Source: Pseudomonadota bacterium
GTDB taxonomy: Bacteria; Pseudomonadota; Gammaproteobacteria; Burkholderiales; Thiobacillaceae
Direction of reading: 5' to 3'
Length of the DNA stretch: 34,922 nucleotides
NCBI GenBank assembly: GCA_030653935.1
Contig: JAURYL010000109.1
Coordinates: 1 to 34,922, forward strand
Positions within the stretch are counted from its first letter, which is position 1; the number at the start of each line of letters is the position of its first letter. This document shows positions 1 to 6,978 of the stretch, piece after piece. Position numbers and translations under genes: made by a program. The notes beneath the pieces were generated by a model that did no database searches, was not told where the DNA came from, and worked only from the letters and a program-made list of their open reading frames with translations.

Positions 1-212
1 GGGTGTGTGGGGGTTTTTATTTACAATAACTGTTTTTTCTGGTTGGGCACATTCGACTTTTAAAAATGGTGGTCGGCGCGGCGGTTTGGGGCGCGAAAAC
101 GTGGGTGGGTGTATTTTCGCGCCGCAAGCGGACGCTCCTACCACCTTGTTTCATCGTCGAAGGTGCCCATCGAGACATACCTGTTAGTGTCATGAAAACC
201 CGCCACTCACCC
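1..212. repeat. Large imperfect palindrome (foldback/REP- or MITE-like)
   Basis: Position p matches the complement of position 213-p almost without gaps. The core is a perfect 10-bp inverted repeat, GGCGCGAAAA at 90-99 against TTTTCGCGCC at 114-123, around a 14-nt centre. By hand count about 74 of the 99 outer pairs match, down to position 1, so the element may extend beyond the window. The inner arms contain REP-like sequence such as GGTAGGAGCGTCCGCTTGCG. The mismatches I checked are not G-U wobbles, so this looks like diverged DNA inverted repeats rather than a conserved RNA hairpin. No real gene is seen here; the short ORFs on both strands mirror each other because of the palindrome. Confidence 0.75.
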
Positions 213-554
213 GCCTGACTCGGCATCCTCTTCCGGCAGCAGCAACGGTTTGGCCAGGATCGTCTTCTCCATCAGGATCATGCCGGCGTGCGGCTGGTTG
301 ACGCCGGTGGCGGTATAGAGAAATTCGAAGATTTCATCGGCGCGTTCCTCCGGCACCAGGACGCTGGCGATTTCGCGCTCGACGTAGTGGAACGATTCCC
401 GCCCCTTGCGCGTGCTGATGCCGCCGCCGCGGGCGTGGTGATGAAACAGGCTGACGATACCTTTTTCCGCATACAGGCGTTCCATGACAGCGGTCGCCAC
501 GCCGGCGGGGAGCAGACAGTGGATGAGCTTGAAGCGGGGGATGGCTGCCGACAT
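207..554 (-). CDS. PII-like regulatory protein (second copy, His-rich T-loop)
   Basis: A 115-residue protein of the PII/GlnB-like fold. It has an opening beta strand (FKLIHCLLP), a loop at about residues 36-55 that matches the T-loop position, and a closing ILMEKTILAKP strand. The T-loop region contains HHHARGGG followed by RKGRE, and I see no uridylylation tyrosine in a GlnB context. The ATG at 554 is chosen because it lies 1 nt after the stop of the upstream PII-like gene (TGAGATG); the in-frame TTG at 569 would overlap that gene. It is the last gene of a DUF1538-PII-PII operon, so the inferred role is nucleotide- or metabolite-dependent gating of the membrane protein. Family assignment is fairly sure; ligand and partner are inferred. 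Confidence 0.8.
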   Translation of the reverse strand: MSAAIPRFKLIHCLLPAGVATAVMERLYAEKGIVSLFHHHARGGGISTRKGRESFHYVEREIASVLVPEERADEIFEFLYTATGVNQPHAGMILMEKTILAKPLLLPEEDAESGG

Positions 555-555
555 C

Positions 556-933
556 TCAGTCGCCGACAAAACGGTCGATGATTTCTTTGGGCACGTAGGT
601 GGCCATCTTTTCCAGTGGTGTCATGTAAATCATGCCCATGCCTGGCGTGTCCAGTTTGGCGGCGGTGAATATCTTGTCGAAAACGCGGTCGGCCTGGTCG
701 GAGGCGGCAACGATATAGATCACCTCCTTTTCCGCCGAGACGGTGACGCCGAGCACCCCCAGGTGTTTCTGGCGCACGCCGGAGCCGCGCGCGTAGAAGA
801 TGGTGGCGCCCTGCGCGCCCGCCCGCCGCGCCGCCTGCACCGCTTGTTCCGCCGCGCCGCGCTGGACGATGCAGGTAATCAGCACCACGTCGGTGAGGAC
901 GATGAGTTCCTCGGCGCCTTCCCTGGTTTTCAT
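556..933 (-). CDS. PII-like regulatory protein (first copy)
   Basis: A 125-residue PII-like protein: beta strand (VLITCIVQRG), helix (AAEQAVQAARRAGAQGATIFYARGSG is the helix-to-T-loop segment), EKEVIYIVA strand, a DRVFDKIFTAA helix and the terminal GMGMIYMTPLEK. The ARGSG...EKE pattern is typical of PII-like proteins that are not classical GlnB/GlnK. The ATG at 933 overlaps the upstream stop as ATGA, indicating translational coupling to the DUF1538 membrane gene. An in-frame start at 984 would overlap that gene by about 55 nt and is less likely. PII proteins commonly dock on transporters, so it may regulate the DUF1538 protein together with the next gene. I infer function from fold and context only. 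Confidence 0.82.
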   Translation of the reverse strand: MKTREGAEELIVLTDVVLITCIVQRGAAEQAVQAARRAGAQGATIFYARGSGVRQKHLGVLGVTVSAEKEVIYIVAASDQADRVFDKIFTAAKLDTPGMGMIYMTPLEKMATYVPKEIIDRFVGD

Positions 934-2618
934 GCCGTTCTCCCGAAATCGAAACGATAGAACCACTCCCTTATCTGTACCCACAAACTCACGGTCAGCA
1001 CAGTGATGATCGGCCCCACCGAGGCCATGGCGAGAATGCCGAAGCCTTCCTGAGCGTCCACCGCCCGGCCCAGGCCCAGGCCCATCGCCAGCACCAGGGG
1101 CACGGTCACCGGGCCGGTGGTGACCCCGGCGCTATCCCAGGCCAGACAGACGTACTCCTCGCGGGCGAACAGGGTGAGCACCAGCGCGATGCCGTAGGCC
1201 GGCAGCAACAGCCAGGCCAATGGCACCTCGAACACGATCTTGACCACACCCAGCATGGTGCCCAGACCCACGCCGACCGCCACCGAATAGATCAAGGTGT
1301 TCTTGCGCAGGGCGCCATCGGTGAGGTTCTGCACGGTCACCCCCAATGCGTTGAGCGCCGGTTCCGCCAGTGTCGCGCCGAAACCCAGGATCGCGGCGAA
1401 CAACAGGGCCAGCGCCAGGCCCGGCCAATAGGAATAGAGGGCGCCGTCACCCCCGTCGTGGAAGGCGCTGGAAAGCTGATCACCCACCTGCGCGCCGAGC
1501 GGGCTGAGCCCCTCGCTCAAACCGATGTTGAAGGCGGCCATGCCGAGCACACACAGCACGATGCCGTAGAGAATGATGTGGCCGTGCTCGATCTTTTCAC
1601 GCAACCAGAAGTGCTGCACCAGCCAGAGCAACAGGGTCAACGGGATGATGGCGCGCAAGGCGGCGACGACGCCATCGATCAAACCCGTGTCCGCCGCTGC
1701 CGCGACCGGTATCACGCCCTGCCCGACCGGAACGCCGGTTGTACTCATGTAGAGGCCGAGCAGCATCACCGCCAAGGGCGGGAACAGGGAAGCCAGGGTG
1801 ACGATGCCGAAACCATCCAGCGCGTTGTTTTCCTTGCCCGAAGCCGCCGAGACGCCAATACCCAGGGCCAGAACCACCGGCACCGTGACCGGGCCGGTGG
1901 TGATGGCGCCGCAGTCCCAGGCAAGACCGATGATCGGGCGCAAGTAAGGGTCCATGGCCATGTAGGCGGTCAGCAGCAGCGCGGGGATGGCCACCGCCAG
2001 CAACAACCATTTCAGGTTCCAGCCGCGCATGAAGCGCAGCATGCTCACCAGCACCGCCAAGCCGACACTGCCCGCCACGGTATAAACCACGGTCTCGGGA
2101 TGGCTGATGAGCAGATAGGCGAGCAGGGGCGCCTGTTCCGGATCGGTCAGCGACCCCGCCGCGCGCAAGGCGCCGATGGCCGGCTCGGCGAAGGTCGCCG
2201 CCACCCCCAGGATGAAGGCGACCAGCAGCACGGAGCCGAGTGAGGAGCGCGCCGGCATGAGGTGGCCGATGTTCTCGGAAAACGGCATGAGGCCGTGCTT
2301 GAGCCCTTCCATGAACAACATCAGCCCGACCATCACCACCACCAGGCCCAGGGCGATGCCGCCGGCGCCGGCGACCTGCGATTGCAACGCAAACCATTGA
2401 AAGGCCACCAGAAAGGTGGCCACCGGGATCACGGCGCGGAACTGGTCGAGGAAGCGGACGCTGAGATAAGGCGCCAGCAAGCGATAGGCATCGCGTGGAC
2501 GCAACCGTGGACGCGGCCGATGCTGGGCATCGAAATCCGTGACCTGGTTGTAACTCAAGGTGATATGGCGAACGCGAACCTGACCCAGATAATCGCCGTA
2601 GCGGAGTTTTCTTGGCAT
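930..2618 (-). CDS. DUF1538 integral membrane protein, internally duplicated
   Basis: A 562-residue polytopic inner-membrane protein made of two homologous halves. ATFAEPAIGAL (about 141-151) recurs as ATLAEPALNAL (about 415-425), and WDCGAITTGPVTVP (about 234-247) recurs as WDSAGVTTGPVTVP (about 494-507). This is the DUF1538 signature repeated, consistent with an inverted- or tandem-repeat transporter. As I recall, a two-protein DUF1538 system (UmpAB) from Halomonas was reported as a cation/proton antiporter; here both halves sit in one chain. The first ~50 residues are polar and probably cytoplasmic. The stop overlaps the next ATG (ATGA), so it is coupled to two PII-like proteins. Transport substrate is unknown. 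The Shine-Dalgarno sequence is poor (AGGG very close to the ATG), so the exact start is less certain. Confidence 0.85.
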   Translation of the reverse strand: MPRKLRYGDYLGQVRVRHITLSYNQVTDFDAQHRPRPRLRPRDAYRLLAPYLSVRFLDQFRAVIPVATFLVAFQWFALQSQVAGAGGIALGLVVVMVGLMLFMEGLKHGLMPFSENIGHLMPARSSLGSVLLVAFILGVAATFAEPAIGALRAAGSLTDPEQAPLLAYLLISHPETVVYTVAGSVGLAVLVSMLRFMRGWNLKWLLLAVAIPALLLTAYMAMDPYLRPIIGLAWDCGAITTGPVTVPVVLALGIGVSAASGKENNALDGFGIVTLASLFPPLAVMLLGLYMSTTGVPVGQGVIPVAAAADTGLIDGVVAALRAIIPLTLLLWLVQHFWLREKIEHGHIILYGIVLCVLGMAAFNIGLSEGLSPLGAQVGDQLSSAFHDGGDGALYSYWPGLALALLFAAILGFGATLAEPALNALGVTVQNLTDGALRKNTLIYSVAVGVGLGTMLGVVKIVFEVPLAWLLLPAYGIALVLTLFAREEYVCLAWDSAGVTTGPVTVPLVLAMGLGLGRAVDAQEGFGILAMASVGPIITVLTVSLWVQIREWFYRFDFGRTA

Positions 2619-2734
2619 TTCCCTGACGTTGACTGGACTGCGTCGAAGCCCGAAACATACCTTAATTCAGCCCGGGTACGGCGTGGAAACACGCCACACG
2701 ACGCCCACACCGCGCGTCGGCGCGGAACACGCGC

Positions 2735-3133
2735 TCAGGAAAAAATCGAATCGCCTTCCGGTCTGAACGCGGCGCGCAAGGTATCGGCGACGCGGCCGGC
2801 GTTGAACGGCTTGATGATGTAACCCACCGCGCCGAAGCTCACCGCCTCACGCACCGTGGCCATGCTGGCATCGCCGGTGATCATCACCACGCGCACCTCG
2901 GGGTATTTCTCGCGCAGGATTTTCAAGGTATCGAGGCCGGAGATGCCCGGCATGTTGACGTCCAGGCAAACGGCATCCGGTCGCAAACGCTCCACCATCG
3001 CGATGCCACCCTGCCCCTCCTTGGCCTCACCCGCCACGGTAAAGCCCTCACTCCGCAAGATCGCTTTGAGCACTTCGCGCATGAGGGTGTCGTCATCCAC
3101 CACCAACACGCGCTGAGAATTGTTTTCGTCCAT
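2735..3133 (-). CDS. Single-domain response regulator (CheY-like)
   Basis: A 132-residue receiver domain with no output domain. The acidic pair sits in VVDDD (residues 11-15), the phospho-acceptor is Asp58 in AVCLDVNMPG, the switch Thr is in MITGD (about 86) and the conserved Lys is in IIKPFN. Phosphorylated regulators of this size act by protein contact, like CheY, or as phosphorelay intermediates. No cognate kinase is adjacent, but two hybrid kinases lie downstream in the window. It begins just after the terminator of the small gene upstream, with GGTGG about 5 nt before the ATG, so it probably has separate expression. The DUF1538 gene follows 116 nt downstream on the same strand and could be co-transcribed. 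Confidence 0.9.
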   Translation of the reverse strand: MDENNSQRVLVVDDDTLMREVLKAILRSEGFTVAGEAKEGQGGIAMVERLRPDAVCLDVNMPGISGLDTLKILREKYPEVRVVMITGDASMATVREAVSFGAVGYIIKPFNAGRVADTLRAAFRPEGDSIFS

Positions 3134-3144
3134 TTATTCCACCC

Positions 3145-3173
3145 AAAAAACATGCCGGCGGGTCGCCGGCATG
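3145..3173 (-). terminator. Rho-independent terminator of the 67-residue gene
   Basis: A perfect 10-bp stem, CATGCCGGCG/CGCCGGCATG, with a 3-nt loop (3151-3173) is followed on the minus strand by six T (3150-3145). It lies 24 nt downstream of the stop of the minus-strand 67-residue gene and ends just before the response-regulator start, separating the two. Confidence 0.88.
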
Positions 3174-3197
3174 CTTGTCGATCCAAGGCGGGGAATT

Positions 3198-3401
3198 TTA
3201 ACCGTCATCCTTCTTGTCGATCACCTGACGCTGCAAATATTGCCTGCCGCAATAATGCGCGACGAACTCCTCGCCTTCCTGGCTGGCCAACAGCGCATCG
3301 GCATAATCCCCCATGACGGCATCGCAATCCAGGGTGGAACAGGCAACATCCAGTTCGCAAGACAGCAGCTTGCCGCCTAAAGTGGTATCGGGCGCATCCA
3401 T
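3198..3401 (-). CDS. Small cysteine-containing protein, unknown function
   Basis: A 67-residue acidic protein with four cysteines (about C15, C21, C26, C51), three of them clustered in CELDVACSTLDC, then a Tyr/Gln/Arg-rich stretch and a charged tail. I do not recognise a family. It is considered real because GAGGAG lies 6 nt before the ATG and a strong terminator follows the stop, making it a monocistronic unit. It is divergent from the NAD(P)H-hydrate dehydratase gene across 61 bp. The cysteines might bind a metal, but that is a guess. It has no signal peptide or membrane segment. Confidence 0.7.
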   Translation of the reverse strand: MDAPDTTLGGKLLSCELDVACSTLDCDAVMGDYADALLASQEGEEFVAHYCGRQYLQRQVIDKKDDG

Positions 3402-3462
3402 GACAATCTCCTCGATGGTGTTTGTATTGTTTTTATAGCCCCATTAACAGGAACACAAAACC

Positions 3463-4293
3463 ATGCAATGGATAAGGTTGAACACCCTCCCCGCCCGGCT
3501 GCCGCCGCGTTTGCCCGACTGCAACAAGGGGGATTTTGGCGCCGTGGCGGTGCTGGGCGGCGCCCCGGGAATGCCGGGAGCGGCACTGCTGTCGGCGCGC
3601 GCGGCCCTGTACTGTGGCAGCGGTCGGGTCTATGCCGGGCTGCTCGACGAACGCATCGGCCTCGACCCGGAAACACCGGAGTTGATGGTCACTGGCGCGG
3701 CATCGTTGCCCTCGCTAACGCATCCGGCCTGTCTGGTGGCGGGTCCGGGCCTTGGGCAATCCGCCCCCGCGCTGGCCGCGTTGACCGCCGTTCTGGACGT
3801 GGAACACACGCTGTTGCTGGATGCCGACGCGCTCAACCTGATCGCGGCCGACCCGGCGTTGCGTGAACGGGTGCGTGCCCGCGCCGCCGCCACCGTGCTG
3901 ACGCCGCACCCGGGTGAAGCCGGCCGCCTGTTGGCCACCAGCAGCGCCGAAGTACAGCGTGACCGCCCCGGCAGCGTCCGGCGCTTGAGTGAAACATTTG
4001 GCGCCATCGTCGTCCTGAAAGGCGCCGGCACCCTGGTCAAGGCGCCCGCCGGTGAGCTTTGGCGCAATAGCAGCGGTAATCCCGGGCTGGCCGCGCCGGG
4101 CATGGGCGATATCCTGGCCGGCATCATCGCGGCGCTGGTCGCTCAGGGCATGGCGCCGGAGGCGGCGGCCGTGGTCGGCGTCTGGCTGCATGGTGCCGCC
4201 GCCGATCTGGCCGTGGAGGAAGGACTTGGGCCACGCGGCCTGACCGCCTCGGAACTCTTGCCTCGGGCAAGGCGATTACTCAACACGCTGTGA
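3463..4293 (+). CDS. nnrD: ADP/ATP-dependent NAD(P)H-hydrate dehydratase
   Basis: A 276-residue ribokinase-like enzyme that dehydrates damaged (S)-NAD(P)HX back to NAD(P)H using a nucleoside phosphate. Visible features are KGDFGAVAVLGGAPGMPGA near residues 22-40, LLLDADALNLI (about 117-127), TPHPGEAGRL (about 147-156), VLKGAGTLV (about 184-192) and the catalytic GNPGLAAPGMGDILAG (about 205-220, Asp216). In many bacteria this domain is fused to an N-terminal epimerase (NnrE) giving about 500 residues; here only the dehydratase half is present, so the epimerase must be encoded elsewhere or be missing. AGGA about 9 nt before the ATG supports the start. The amidase gene follows on the same strand after 126 bp. 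Confidence 0.9.
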   Translation: MQWIRLNTLPARLPPRLPDCNKGDFGAVAVLGGAPGMPGAALLSARAALYCGSGRVYAGLLDERIGLDPETPELMVTGAASLPSLTHPACLVAGPGLGQSAPALAALTAVLDVEHTLLLDADALNLIAADPALRERVRARAAATVLTPHPGEAGRLLATSSAEVQRDRPGSVRRLSETFGAIVVLKGAGTLVKAPAGELWRNSSGNPGLAAPGMGDILAGIIAALVAQGMAPEAAAVVGVWLHGAAADLAVEEGLGPRGLTASELLPRARRLLNTL

Positions 4294-4419
4294 CCCGGTA
4301 ATTCATCCCGCTGCAAACAAGTTGAAAACTTGGCTTGCGCCATACGGCATATATCATTTATATCAGCGCGTAGCGGCGCGGCGAACGCCATTTAGTTCAA
4401 CCCCATAAAGAAAATAATC

Positions 4420-5253
4420 GTGAAGGTAATCAATCATCGTCTGGCGAGGGACGACGGCTCGCCCGTACCGTTCAAGGCCAGCCCGAACATTGGAGAGGCG
4501 TTGCGCGCGCGCTGGCTGGTGATGCATTACACCGGCGGTCGCAGCGTCGAAACCAGTATCGCCTGGCTGATCAATCCTCAATCGAGGGCTTCCGCGCATC
4601 TGATCATCGGGCGTTATGGTGATATCACCCAAATGGTTCCTTTCGACCGTATCGCCTGGCATGCCGGCATTTCATCCTGGCAGAACGTGAATGGCCTGAA
4701 TCAGCATGCCATCGGCATTGAACTGGACAATGCCGGGCGGCTGGAACAAATCGCCGGAAAATGGACCTCGCCGCTGAAACTGATCATTCCCTCCGAACAA
4801 GTTCGCCTCGGCAACCACAAGCATGATGCGGCGAACATCCAGCCTTCCGGCTGGCAAATCTACACGCCGCAACAAATCGAAGCCGTGCTCAGCGTCGCCC
4901 AGGCACTGGTCGCCCACTACGACCTGGAGGACATCGTCGGCCACGACGATATCGCGCCAGGGCGCGTCCAGGACCCCGGCCCGGATTTCCCGATGGAACA
5001 CCTGCGCACCATCCTGTTCGGCCATGAGAATGACTGCCCGCCGATTTTCCTCGCGCGTGCCCTACTCACCGTGCGGAGCGGGCCTGGAACCGAATTCCCG
5101 GCGCAGCCCGGCAGCCCGATTCGCGCCGGCACCCGGGTGCAGGCGCTGGAGCAACATGGCCTGTGGTGGAAAGTGGATGTCCTCGACGAGGCCAACGGCA
5201 TCACCGATCTGGTCGGCTGGTGCCACGGCCGCCACCTCGTGGCGACGGCCTGA
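4420..5253 (+). CDS. N-acetylmuramoyl-L-alanine amidase (AmpD/amidase_2 type) with SH3-like tail
   Basis: A 277-residue zinc amidase that cleaves the MurNAc-L-Ala bond of peptidoglycan or its turnover fragments. Expected metal ligands are His36 (VMHYTGG), His175 (VGHDDIAPGR) and Asp185 (QDPGP); Glu101 in IGIELDN is the AmpD-family acid. Residues ~205-275 form an SH3-like module (ARALLTVRSGPGTEF ... WWKVDVL ... GWCHGRHL) that is absent from E. coli AmpD and may bind the wall. No signal peptide is visible, which points to a cytoplasmic recycling role or non-classical export. It starts with GTG at 4420; the Shine-Dalgarno is weak. It converges on selO with only 9 bp between stops. Confidence 0.88.
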   Translation: MKVINHRLARDDGSPVPFKASPNIGEALRARWLVMHYTGGRSVETSIAWLINPQSRASAHLIIGRYGDITQMVPFDRIAWHAGISSWQNVNGLNQHAIGIELDNAGRLEQIAGKWTSPLKLIIPSEQVRLGNHKHDAANIQPSGWQIYTPQQIEAVLSVAQALVAHYDLEDIVGHDDIAPGRVQDPGPDFPMEHLRTILFGHENDCPPIFLARALLTVRSGPGTEFPAQPGSPIRAGTRVQALEQHGLWWKVDVLDEANGITDLVGWCHGRHLVATA

Positions 5254-5262
5254 AACCTGTCA

Positions 5263-6822
5263 TCAGGAACTACAGGACAGCATCGAACACCCCGGCTGGT
5301 TGCGCGCCCAATCCGGGCGTTTCTCGGCGTAACGAGCGTATTCCGGCTGCTCGTCGTAAGGGCGGCGCATCACTTCCAGCAATTCGTTCACCCGTGACAG
5401 ATCGCCCTGTTCGGCCAGATTGATGGCCTCCTGGGCCAGGTAATTACGCAGCACATAGCGCGGGTTGACCGCATTCATACGCGCCAGTCTGAGCTCGGGC
5501 GGCCCGCCGTCGGCGCCCGCGCGCGCGGCATAGCGCGCCAGCCAGGACTGGAACTCGGCCTCATGCCGAAGCATCAGGTCATCGCGATAGAAAGCCTCGC
5601 GCAGCGGCTCCAGGGTCGGCGCGTCCAGATCGATCCGGGCGAGGCCGCGGAAAAACAAGGTCATGTCCACTTCGGCCTGTTGCAGCAACCCGAATGCCTC
5701 GGCGATCAGTTCGTCGTCACCGGCGCGCGCTTCGGCAAAGCCGAATTTCGTCGTCGTCATGCGTCCGGACTCGGCGACGTAGACCTGAGCAAAGCGATCC
5801 AGGCCGGCCCGCAACGGCGCCTCGGAATTGAACAGCGGCAACAACGCCTCGCCCAGACGGGCCAGATTCCAGTGGCAAATCCGGGCCTGCTGGCCGAAGC
5901 GATAGCGACGGTGTTCCTCGTCGGTGGTATTGGGCGTCCAATCCGGGTCGTAGTTGTCGATCCAGCCGTAGGGACCGTAGTCGATGGTGAGACCGAGGAT
6001 GGACATGTTGTCGGTATTCATCACGCCATGGACGAAGCCGACCCGCATCCAGTGGGCGACCATGCGCGCGGTGCGCTCGCAGACCTCGGCGAACCAGCGA
6101 GCGCGCCTGTCGTTCAGGTCGTCGCCGACGATTTCCGGAAAATCGCGGTCCGTCGTGAAATCCACCAGGCGCGCGAGCAATTCATGATCGCCGCGCGAGC
6201 TGGGCATCTGGAAATTGCCGAAACGAATGAACGAGGGCGCCACCCGGCACACCACGGCGCCCGGCTCGTGGCGCGGGTTACCGTCGTACATCATGTCGCG
6301 CAGCACCGGCTCGCCGGTGGCGGTCAGGCTCAAGGCGCGGGTGGTGGGCACGCCGAGATGGTGCATGGCCTCGCTGCAAAGGAACTCGCGAATCGAGGAA
6401 CGCAGCACCGCGCGGCCATCGGCGCGGCGCGCGTAAGGGGTCGGCCCGGCACCTTTCAACTGCAAATCCCAGCGCTGTCCGCCATGGTTGATGATTTCAC
6501 CCAGGTTGATGGCACGGCCGTCCCCCAACTGCCCGGCCCAATTCCCGAACTGGTGGCCGCCGTAACAGGCGGCATAGGGCTGCATGCCCGGCAACTGGCG
6601 GTTGCCGGTGAACACCTCGGCAAATGTCGCGCTGGTCATGTCCTCGGTGGAGAGGTCCAGTAATTCGGCCACTTCCGGCGACCAGGCGAGCAGCCTTGGC
6701 GTCGCCACCGGCGTCGGCAGCACCCGCGACCAGCAGGCGCCATGCACCTGGCGCCGACGTGCGCCCTCCTCGGGGTCACCGGGCAGTTCGTTGACGAAGC
6801 GGTTATCGAAATTGAAATTCAT
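5263..6822 (-). CDS. selO: Protein adenylyltransferase SelO (YdiU family)
   Basis: A 519-residue pseudokinase-fold enzyme that transfers AMP to protein Ser/Thr/Tyr. The start at 6822 gives the family opening [17 protein letters not shown]; an extra 43 residues from 6951 do not look native. Seen: [20 protein letters not shown] (about 121-140), [20 protein letters not shown] (about 145-164), VMNTDNMSI with Asp271/Asn272, and DYGPYGWID (281-289) for metal and nucleotide binding. It ends in CSS, where eukaryotic SelO has Sec-Ser-Ser, so Cys replaces selenocysteine; another Cys at position 512 is nearby for a possible redox pair. It lies 156 bp downstream of the hybrid kinase gene on the same strand and may be expressed separately. 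Role: redox-linked protein AMPylation. Confidence 0.95.
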   Translation of the reverse strand: MNFNFDNRFVNELPGDPEEGARRRQVHGACWSRVLPTPVATPRLLAWSPEVAELLDLSTEDMTSATFAEVFTGNRQLPGMQPYAACYGGHQFGNWAGQLGDGRAINLGEIINHGGQRWDLQLKGAGPTPYARRADGRAVLRSSIREFLCSEAMHHLGVPTTRALSLTATGEPVLRDMMYDGNPRHEPGAVVCRVAPSFIRFGNFQMPSSRGDHELLARLVDFTTDRDFPEIVGDDLNDRRARWFAEVCERTARMVAHWMRVGFVHGVMNTDNMSILGLTIDYGPYGWIDNYDPDWTPNTTDEEHRRYRFGQQARICHWNLARLGEALLPLFNSEAPLRAGLDRFAQVYVAESGRMTTTKFGFAEARAGDDELIAEAFGLLQQAEVDMTLFFRGLARIDLDAPTLEPLREAFYRDDLMLRHEAEFQSWLARYAARAGADGGPPELRLARMNAVNPRYVLRNYLAQEAINLAEQGDLSRVNELLEVMRRPYDEQPEYARYAEKRPDWARNQPGCSMLSCSS

Positions 6823-6978
6823 TTGGGGGTTCAGGAAGCGTCGGTCGAACACAGGATGGGAGCACCCGAGGAAGTGGTCAACCACGCGGCCGGCGTGGGA
6901 TTCGGGGGGGCGAACGGGGAATACGCGGCAGAGAAAACGCGGCGGCCCCAAAGATGAACCAGCCGGCTAGCAGCCTGT

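Noticed and set aside
1458-2243. A 261-codon plus-strand frame across the DUF1538 gene
   Set aside because: Shadow frame: the opposite strand carries clear duplicated membrane motifs.
2680-2695. Small hairpin GGCGTG-GAAA-CACGCC between the response regulator and the DUF1538 gene
   Set aside because: Only 6 bp and no T-tract on either strand, so not supported as a terminator; chance hairpins are common at this GC content.
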